From Candidatus Altimarinota bacterium (GTDB lineage Bacteria; Patescibacteriota; Gracilibacteria; BD1-5; UBA6164), in NCBI GenBank assembly GCA_013368515.1, contig JABWCI010000003.1, forward strand, positions 1-64,000: 64,000 nt of DNA, read 5' to 3'. Under the pieces are notes generated by a model. The model had not been told where the DNA came from, did not search any database, and was given only the letters and a program-made list of their open reading frames with translations. This document shows, piece by piece, positions 56,460 to 64,000 of the stretch (positions are counted from its first letter, which is position 1; each line of letters opens with the position of its first letter). Both the position numbers and the translations under genes were made by a program.

Positions 56460-59400
56460 CTGTTTCTTTTCAATCAAGAAACCAACTATAATAAAGCGAT
56501 GGTATAACAAAAAGTGTCATAGTAGATCAAGCAAAAAGTCAAAATACTATAGTAAATCAAAGTCATGCCCAAAATTCATCTTGTAAAGCAAGAGGTAAAA
56601 CTCAAAAAACTGTAGTTAAAGTAGTAACTATAATTGGTTGAAGTCTAGTCTTCCCTGCTGAAATAACACTATGTACATTATCAATTCACTTTGCTAGATT
56701 TTTATTTATCCTATCTATCAATATAATAGCATCATTAACTACTACTCAAGTAAGAGCAATAAATCAAATCATAAATGGCATACTATAAGGATTTCAAGTT
56801 ATAAATAATCAGATATTTACTCAAAGTAAAGCAAGTATAACAGAATAAAGAATAACTAAAGGTTGTCTAAAACTATTAAATTGAAATACAAGTATTGCAA
56901 ATATAAGAAATATAGCTATAAAAAGAGATCTAAAAGTTGAAATAATTAAATCAGAATTTTCTTGATTTTCTCATCATTTTTCATAGAAAATACCTTCAGG
57001 AAAAATAAACTTCTCTGCTATTTCATCAATTTTAGGTTGTACTTTTGTAGTAACTTCTCATGGGAGTAAATCAGCTTCAACTGTTATAGATATTTTACCA
57101 TTTTCTCTAGATATAGAAGATATTGATTTAGCAAATTCTACATTTACAAAATCACCTACTCTTATTTTTCAGATTTGAGTATTTATAAATAAATTATTTA
57201 TATCATCTGGACTCAAATTATTTTCAAATTGAGATATTTTTAGAACTATATCATTATCTTCATAAATTGATTTTATACTTCAAGCCTTAAGTCAGTTAGT
57301 ATAAAAATATAACTCATTTAATATATCATTTGGATTTAATCAAACTTGAGCTAATTTATCTCTATCAAATTTAAATATAAATTGTCATGGTGATTCACTA
57401 CTTGTAGTAGTTATATTTTTTAATTCATCAATTTTTCTAAATTCATCTTTAATTTTATTTGCAACTTCCTTAAGCTCATCTATTTTAGAAGAACTTGAAG
57501 CTACAATTTTAAGTCATATAGCTTTACCTGCTGGAGGACCATTTGAAAGAGTTTTTATTCAAACAGTTAATCAATAAGACTCTAAAACCTTTAAATCATT
57601 ACTTATTTTTTCTTCTAACTCAAAGACATTCATAAGTCATAATTCTTTTCTTATATTTTTATTTTTAAGCTCTATATAAACATTTATAGTATTTCATTTT
57701 ATAGTAACATTATAAACTTTTAACTCTTCATATTTGTAAATTGACTCATCTATTATATCTAAATATTTAACAAGTGAATCCTCATTTGTTCACTCTTTTG
57801 TTTCTATATCTATTTGAATTACTCAATTATCAGTATTTGGGAAAAGAATAAAACCTATTCTTGGAGATAAAAAAACAAAAGTTAATACTAAAGCTATTAT
57901 TGGAGAAATAATAAAAAATCTTCTAGAACTTTTACTTAATATAACTTTTTTAAGTAAATTATAATAAAATAATGACATTTTTCTCAAAAATCTATCTCTG
58001 ATACTAGACTTAGTTTCTGATTCTGGAGTCTTTCATTCTCTTTCAAAATCTAAAAATTCTTTTTGAGCTGGAGTAAATGTAGCTTCTAGCTTTTCATCTA
58101 TATGATAAGTTTTACTATCTTTAACCATTTTAACAAAAAGAGTTGAACTTACAGTCAAAGCTAAAATCAATGCAGCAACAAGTGTAGAAAAAACAGTGAT
58201 TGGAATATAAGCCAAGAATTTTCACATAACTCATGGTAAAAACATCAAAGGTAAAAATGCCACCAATGTTGTCAAAGTACCAGAAATAAGAGGAGCTTTA
58301 TAATCTCTAACAGCAAGTAATACTGCTGATTTTTTATTGTATCACATCTTCATTTTTTCACTTGCAGCTTCTACAATAACAATAACTGTATCTATAGCTA
58401 TTCATAGTGTCAAAACAAGAGAAAAGTTAGTAAGAAAATTTAGAGAGTATCAAAGTGTATCTAATACTAAAAATGTAACCAAAAAAGACAATGGTATAAG
58501 TATAGAAGCAATCAAAGATTCTCTTAATCAAACAAAAAGTAATATAGTTATAAATACTAATATAACTGTTTGAATAGCTGTAGATGATAAACTTGAATAA
58601 TCTTCAACTATAAGTTCAGATAAGTCATTTATATAAAATATATCTAATCATTCAAATTCTTTGTTATTTTTTATATAATTTTCAAGTTCTTTTTTTGCTA
58701 CTCAAGATATATCAAAAACATTAGTTCACTCATTTTTATTAAAAGAAAGTGATGTATAATTTAATGCTTTATTATCTTTAAATCATAATTTTTTTATAGA
58801 GTCATCATTATATTTTTTTTCAATTGTAGCAATATCAGACAAAAGTATATTTGAACCTTGAGTTGATCTAATAACTACATTTTTTAATTCTTCAATATCT
58901 TTCAATTCTCAATCAAATCTAAAATCATAATTTAAATCTCAAATAGTATAATTTCAAATTGGTGTATTTTTATTGTAACTTTTTATTATATTTGATATTT
59001 GAATAAGTGATAGATTTAATTGTTCTATTTTATTTTTATCAAGTAAAACCATTATCTCATAATCTGAAGATGAATCTCAGAATCACATATTTACATTTGC
59101 TCAAACCAAATCTATTCCAGATAATCATGGTATTTTTCACTCTAGATTAGATTTTATTAATTGAGCTTTTTGCATTAAATCAAATTTTGAAAACTTTTTA
59201 TCATCTCAAAAAAGTAAAACTTCAAACATAAGCTCATTACTAGTTGAAAGCTCAATAACAACAGGGTCATTTGCATCCTCTGGTAAAGAAACTTTATCAA
59301 CAGCATCTTTTATATCAGTTAAAGCATCTCTTACATCTGCATCGTTAGTAAGTTCAACTGTAACAGAAGAGCTTCAAACAGAGGAAGTAGATGTTATTTT

Positions 59401-59673
59401 TTTAATTCAATCAATATCTTTGATTTCTTTTTCTATTTTATCAGTTATAAGTGAATCCATATCTTGTGGATTCACTCATGGATAACTAGTTATAATTCAA
59501 ATTATACCAAATTTTATATCTGGACTTGATTCTTTTGGTATAGTAAACATTGAAAATATTCAAGAAACTAATAATAAAAATATTATTAGATATGAAACTC
59601 TATATCTTCTTACCCAAAATCATAAAAATCATTTTTCCAAATTTGAATTTATTTTATTTATTGCGCTATTCAT
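56443..59673 (-). CDS. RND-family efflux transporter (AcrB/MdtBC-like)
   Basis: Inner membrane proton-driven efflux pump, 1076 residues. Twelve-helix RND layout: TM1 near 25-45, a large external loop, a block of helices (FITILLFVGLRESLIASIL), a second external loop, then the last helix block. The acidic residue in GIAIDTVIVIVEA (about residue 420) matches the proton-relay position. It starts two bases after the stop of the membrane fusion partner, so both are one transcript. No outer-membrane channel gene is seen, fitting a cell with a single membrane or an unusual envelope. Confidence 0.92.
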
Positions 59674-59675
59674 TA

Positions 59676-61565
59676 TTATTCTTTAACTTTTAAAATAAAT
59701 TTTTCACTATCGAAATTATCAACATAATTCAAAATAACACTTATTTCATTATCATTTTCTCAAAGTAATTCAATTTCATCTCCATAAACTTTTCAAACTT
59801 TTACATCTGTTTTTTCAATAGTTCATCAAGTAGAATAATAATTTATACTTCAAACTCAAAAACTATTTATTTTAACTAAATTAACTGGTAATAATTTATG
59901 TTCTAAAGTTATAGGAATGCTTAAATTTAATATATTTCATATATTTGAAGCATCATTTGGCATAGTAACTTTAGCTTGATATTTTAAATTTTCATCTGCA
60001 CTTTTTGCAATAGAATAAATAGTTCATGTAAATGTTTTTCATTCAGCTTTATAATATGCTTTAGTTCATTCTGAGACATAATCAAGTTCATCTTTGTTAA
60101 ATGAAATTGTTACTTCTTTAGATCACTCACTAAGTATATTGAAAGCTGGAGTTCAAGAAAATATTTCTTGTCATCTATCAACTAATATATTTCATATAAT
60201 TCATGAAATAGGTGATTTTATAAATAATTTTTCAACCTCATTTAAAGCTTTTTTATAATTTATTTCAGCATCTCTAACTCTTATTTCAGCATCTCTAACT
60301 CTAGTTTGAGAATCAGTTATAGCCGTTTGAGCATCTTTTATAACTAAATCTAAGTTTTTTAATGTTAACTCTCTATTTGATATAGCTTCATCCAAAGTTG
60401 ATTTAGAAGTTGTTTTGTTTAAATCAAGAGATTTTAAATATATATTTTTATCTTTTTCTAGATTTTCAATTTGTTTTAAAAGAGAATTTTGTGTATTTTT
60501 ATAAGTTTCTAAAAAACTGTAAATAGAATTTGATAATCACAAAAATGAACTTTTATATCAATTATAAGTAGATTTATATCATGAAATTTGAGCTTTATAT
60601 CATGAAATTTGAGTTTCACTGATAGCTCAAACACTTGGTACAGTATTTGAAAGAGTATTATCAAAACTAATTAAAAATTCATTTATTAAATTGTAATTTT
60701 CTTCTATTATTTTAATATATTTTTTATAATCATCTTCTGTTGTAATTTCTATTTTTAAGTTAGATAATTTTGTATCTTTTTCTAAAATAAGATTTTTAAG
60801 TAAAGTTTCTGATTGTAATTTTTGAGAAGAATTTTTTGCTCATAAATAAATCTCATACGAATTATTTTTATTCTTATTTAATTCAGTTACTCAAAGAATC
60901 TCATCTGAAAAATAAATTATATCAGACAAATAATTATTTAAAACAGTAACTTCTTTTTCTAGTGATCTTTTAAAAGAAGACAGAGTTTCATTGTTTGAGA
61001 TAACAAGATTATCGTATTCTATTTTGATTCTTGAAATAGAGTTATCTATTTTATTTATTTCTATAGCTGTACTAGTACTATCGTCTTCAGTATTTAAATT
61101 ATTTAAACTTCTTTCTATGTCTCATATAGATTTATCAAGCTTCAATTTAGTTGATTCATAATTTAACTTTGCTTTTTCTAAATTATTTTCACTAACTGAT
61201 AAATTATTTTTAGTAACATCTAAGGCATTTTTTGAAGCATCAAGAGAATTTAAAGCAACCTCTAAATTTAGATTATAATTTGCTATATTGTCTTCTAAAA
61301 TAGCAAGAAGTTGTCACTCTGAAACAGCTTCTCAGTTTTTTACCAAAATAGATTTAACTCTACCATTAGCATTTGAATTTAAAGTTATATTTTGTGTAGA
61401 ATCAATTTTTCAAGTTTTACTTAAATAAGCTATATTATCAAAGTCTCAGATTTTTTTTACATCAATGAAAAAGTCTTTTTTTTCTGAAGTAACAACTTCT
61501 TGTTCTTTAGAACATGAAGATAAAACTAAAAAAGATAAAATCATTATAAAAATTATTTTTTTCAT
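59676..61565 (-). CDS. lipoprotein membrane fusion protein with long coiled coil
   Basis: A 629-residue periplasmic adaptor, much longer than the usual 350-400. Lipobox LVLSSC places the lipid-anchored Cys at residue 18. The biotinyl-lipoyl halves are near KTGKIDSTQNITLNSN and EKLFIKSPISGIIGN, and a coiled-coil hairpin of about 350 residues lies between, with an internal short repeat RVRDAEI. HlyD/AcrA-type adaptors link an inner pump to its exit; the longer hairpin may span a thick envelope. First gene of the pair; the RND pump follows directly. Confidence 0.88.
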
Positions 61566-61678
61566 ATATTAAATTATTAAATTAAATTGTTAAATTAGTA
61601 TCAATTTAAGATTTTATTTTATTACCATAAAGTAAATATTAGTTTCAAAAAAATCAAATCTTAAAGTATTTTATTATA

Positions 61679-61891
61679 TTATTTACTATCGTTTTGTATA
61701 AATTCCATAAGTTCTTTTACATCATTATTTCTTATAAGTCATAAAAACTTATCGTCTTTTGTTATAACTGTCAAAGTATCTCATGGATTTAATCATAATA
61801 GATCTCTGGCATCTTTTGGTATAACTATTTGACCTTTTGGTCATATATTAGTTATACCATGGAGTTTCATTTCACATTTTTTTCACTTCAT
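61679..61891 (-). CDS. AbrB-like regulator, small
   Basis: A 70-residue protein. MKLHGITNIGPKGQIVIPKDARDLLGL is the swapped-hairpin AbrB/MazE start (given here in parts: MKLHGITNIGPKGQ, IVIPKDARDLLGL). An N-terminal basic stretch MKGKKCE precedes it. It is a DNA-binding regulator or antitoxin; no toxin partner is seen. It stands 113 bases upstream of the efflux adaptor on the same strand and could control it. Confidence 0.85.
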
Positions 61892-62057
61892 TATTATACT
61901 AGTTAGAAAAGTAAGAAAAGTTATACTTTTATTATATTGTATTTTTTAAAAAATCAATAAAAATATATGTTTAAAATACTAAATTTTTTATATTAAGCTA
62001 TTGACTTTATATATTTTTAGATTATTATTTAAAAACTTAATTATATAATAGAAAAAT

Positions 62058-62543
62058 ATGAGACTAGCAAATGCTATCGTATTGAGTTCAATGCTGGCAG
62101 TGTGACAAAGTAGTGCAAATATAAATCCAACACAAAATTACTGATTAGATATAACAAAAATAAATTATAATCCTGTCGTAAAAAGAGAAATACAAACTGT
62201 AAATACATCAATAGATGAACTTATTTGAGAACTTGATTACTTAAAAAGAAATTGTTCTTTAATTGCACAAGAATCAAAAGATACAAAAAATTGAAGAGTA
62301 GCAAATGAAAAATTTGATTGTAATGAAGAATGAAGCTGAGAAATATCAACTGAAATGATAAATGATTGAGTAGTTAAGATAAAATGAAAAATATATGCTT
62401 GTCTAAATTTAAGTACAACATTAACTTATAATTGAGAAGAAAAAACACTTATATTAAAATCAAATTGAGCAGTTTTAGAAAATAAAAAAAGTAGTTTTTT
62501 AATGTCTGAAAATTGTGGTGAACTTAGAGTACTTAATAAATAA
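62058..62543 (+). CDS. exported protein of unknown function, 161 residues
   Basis: Signal peptide at the N-terminus (about 1-20, cleavage near SSA-NIN). The mature part holds four cysteines (KRNCSLI, EKFDCNE, IYACLNL, SENCGEL) that could form two disulfides. Beta-rich tail. No family recognised. Single gene; terminator follows. Confidence 0.7.
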
Positions 62544-62546
62544 AAT

Positions 62547-62573
62547 ATAAAAGCACAAAAGTGCTTTTTATTT
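62547..62573 (+). terminator. terminator after the 62058 gene
   Basis: AAAAGCAC and GTGCTTTT around a four-base A loop, then TATTTTT. Confidence 0.85.
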
Positions 62574-62642
62574 TTCTAAAATTTTGATATTTTTTTATTA
62601 TTTTATATAATCTAAACTAAACCCTTAAATATTAAAATAAAT

Positions 62643-64000
62643 ATGAACAACACAGAAATAATTGATGAAATAATAAAGCTTGGTATTGCAGAAGTAAAGA
62701 TAAAATTATGAGAATATAACAAAGATGATTTTCATAAATTAAAAAATAAAGTTTATTCTAAATATAAGCTAGCAAAACCAATTTCAAGCATAGAAATAAT
62801 AGAAAGATATAATGAATTAACTCATTCTTGAGAGATAGAAGAAAATCTTTTTTTTCAAAAACTTATAAGAAAAAGATGAGTTAGAAGCCAATCTGGTGTT
62901 ACTGTTATTTCACTACTTACAAAATTTTGGTGATGCCCTGGTAAGTGTGTTTATTGTCCAACATTTGAATGATTACCAAAAAGTTATATCCCAAATGAAC
63001 CAGCTGTTCAAAGAGCAGAATTAAATAAATTTGACCCTATTATGCAAATACATAATAGACTTAGAGCTCTTGAAATCACATGACACAAGATAGATAAAAA
63101 TGATATAAGAATCATAGGTTGAACTTGGTCAGTTTATCCATTACAATATCAACAGGATTTTATTAAAGGTATCTATGATGCTTTTAATACATATGATGAT
63201 ATGAAAGAATACATAGAAAAAACAGAACTTAGTTGAGATAAATTTGCTAGTTTCAAGATAAAAGAGACATACAAAGCAAAAATAAGTTCTAGTTTAGAAG
63301 AAGCAAAAAAATTAAATGAATCTGCTAGATGTAGAATTATTTGAATTGCTATTGAAACTCGTCCAGATTGGATAACACCGGAAGAAATTAAAAGACTTAG
63401 AGATTATTGAGTAACAAGAGTGGAAATAGGTTATCAAACAACTTTTGATGAAATAAATGAACTAAATAAAAGATGACACTGAAATGCAGAATCAATTGCA
63501 GCAACTAAGATGCTAAAAGATGCTTGATTCAAAGTAGTTGCACACATGATGCCAAATCTACTTTGATCAACTCCAGAAAAAGATGTAGAAGCTCTAGCAA
63601 AAGTTTTTGATGAACAATGATTTAGACCTGACGAATTAAAAATATACCCTATGGTAGTTACAGATAAATCAGAATTAACTGAAATCTGGAAAGCAGGATG
63701 ATTTAAGGCATATGACGATGAAACTCTTATAAATCTGACTGCAAAACTAGAATCTATGATCCCTGAATATGTGAGACTTAATAGAACATATAGAGATATA
63801 CCTGCAAGCGAAATACTAGAATGAAGTCATCTTGCAAACCTGAGACAAATAGTAGAAGATAAATTGAAAGCAGAGTGAGTAAAACTAGTAGATATAAGAC
63901 ATAGAGAAATAAAATTTGGTAAAAATGATCCTAAAAAAGCTATTCTAAATGATTTTAAATATGAAGCATCTGATTGAATAGAACACTTTTTAACTTTTGA
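62643..64000 (+). CDS. elp3: Elp3-type tRNA-modifying radical-SAM protein (3' end outside window)
   Basis: Radical-SAM and acetyltransferase enzyme that adds the carboxymethyl group to wobble uridine 34 of tRNAs; about 452 residues are visible. The radical-SAM cluster motif is WGCPGKCVYCPTF (about residues 96-108), followed by IIGGTWSVYPLQYQ, IAIETRPDWITPEEI, VEIGYQTTFDEINELNKRGH and MMPNLLGSTPEKD. The C-terminal GNAT domain would begin near the window edge. Elp3 is common in archaea and some candidate-phylum bacteria. The gene runs off the end. Confidence 0.93.

Overview
The window is AT-rich DNA from a candidate-phylum bacterium that reads UGA as glycine (NCBI code 25), so Absconditabacteria (SR1) or Gracilibacteria. 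Read with the standard code almost every gene breaks into fragments. With UGA = Gly, long intact proteins appear and the in-frame UGAs fall on invariant glycines: the FtsH Walker A, the Asp-Gly-Gln-Gln-Arg motif of two DUF262 proteins, the DNA polymerase O-helix region. UAA is the usual stop and UAG an occasional one. All coordinates below use this code and were derived by hand.

Layout. 1-9550: polA (3' part), two small membrane proteins, a C-terminal processing protease, a transglutaminase-like protein, rimO and a UvrD-type helicase fused to a nuclease domain. 9665-10189: a broken NYN-domain gene. 10414-16732: an accessory/defence island (Dam-type methylase, HEPN-like protein, DUF262-HNH protein, PD-(D/E)XK nuclease, second methylase) followed by a candidate structured RNA. 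17010-19189: unknown genes and a CoA-binding protein. 19223-24835: folA-thyA, ftsH, a DedA protein, murD. 25200-29595: pilT, a pseudopilin, ruvC, a tRNA with anticodon CCG, a RelA/SpoT-type protein, then an ABC-F ATPase. 31330-36412: a second accessory island (MazEF-like toxin-antitoxin, DUF262-HNH, EcoRI-family methylase, KAP-type NTPase) around a cluster of inverted repeats. 36761-43332: ppaC, an RRM protein, an HxlR regulator, a two-component system, an LTxxQ-type exported protein, a lysozyme-like exported protein. 43472-50163: small proteins, tRNA-Lys, a 1145-residue surface protein, ligA. 50164-51012: a large gap with a promoter-to-terminator candidate RNA. 51013-64000: an SDR, a foreign nhaA, a DHH phosphoesterase, a HAD-like protein, pyruvate kinase, an RND efflux pair, an AbrB protein and Elp3 (5' part).

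How the parts relate. Housekeeping genes are compact, with short gaps or overlaps (DedA/murD, RSH/ABC-F, 83-aa ORF/methylase) and most units end at a clear hairpin-plus-T terminator. The two accessory islands look like restriction/abortive-infection modules. The two-component system shares a promoter element with its exported-protein neighbour, suggesting a small envelope-stress regulon.

The strongest unusual signals are: (1) UGA = Gly throughout; (2) a tRNA with anticodon CCG that carries tryptophan-type acceptor features; (3) nhaA, a visibly GC-richer gene that uses GGN glycine, CGA/CGG arginine and a UGA stop, all at odds with its host; (4) the 21-base element at identical spacing before two promoters; (5) two unassigned RNA candidates.
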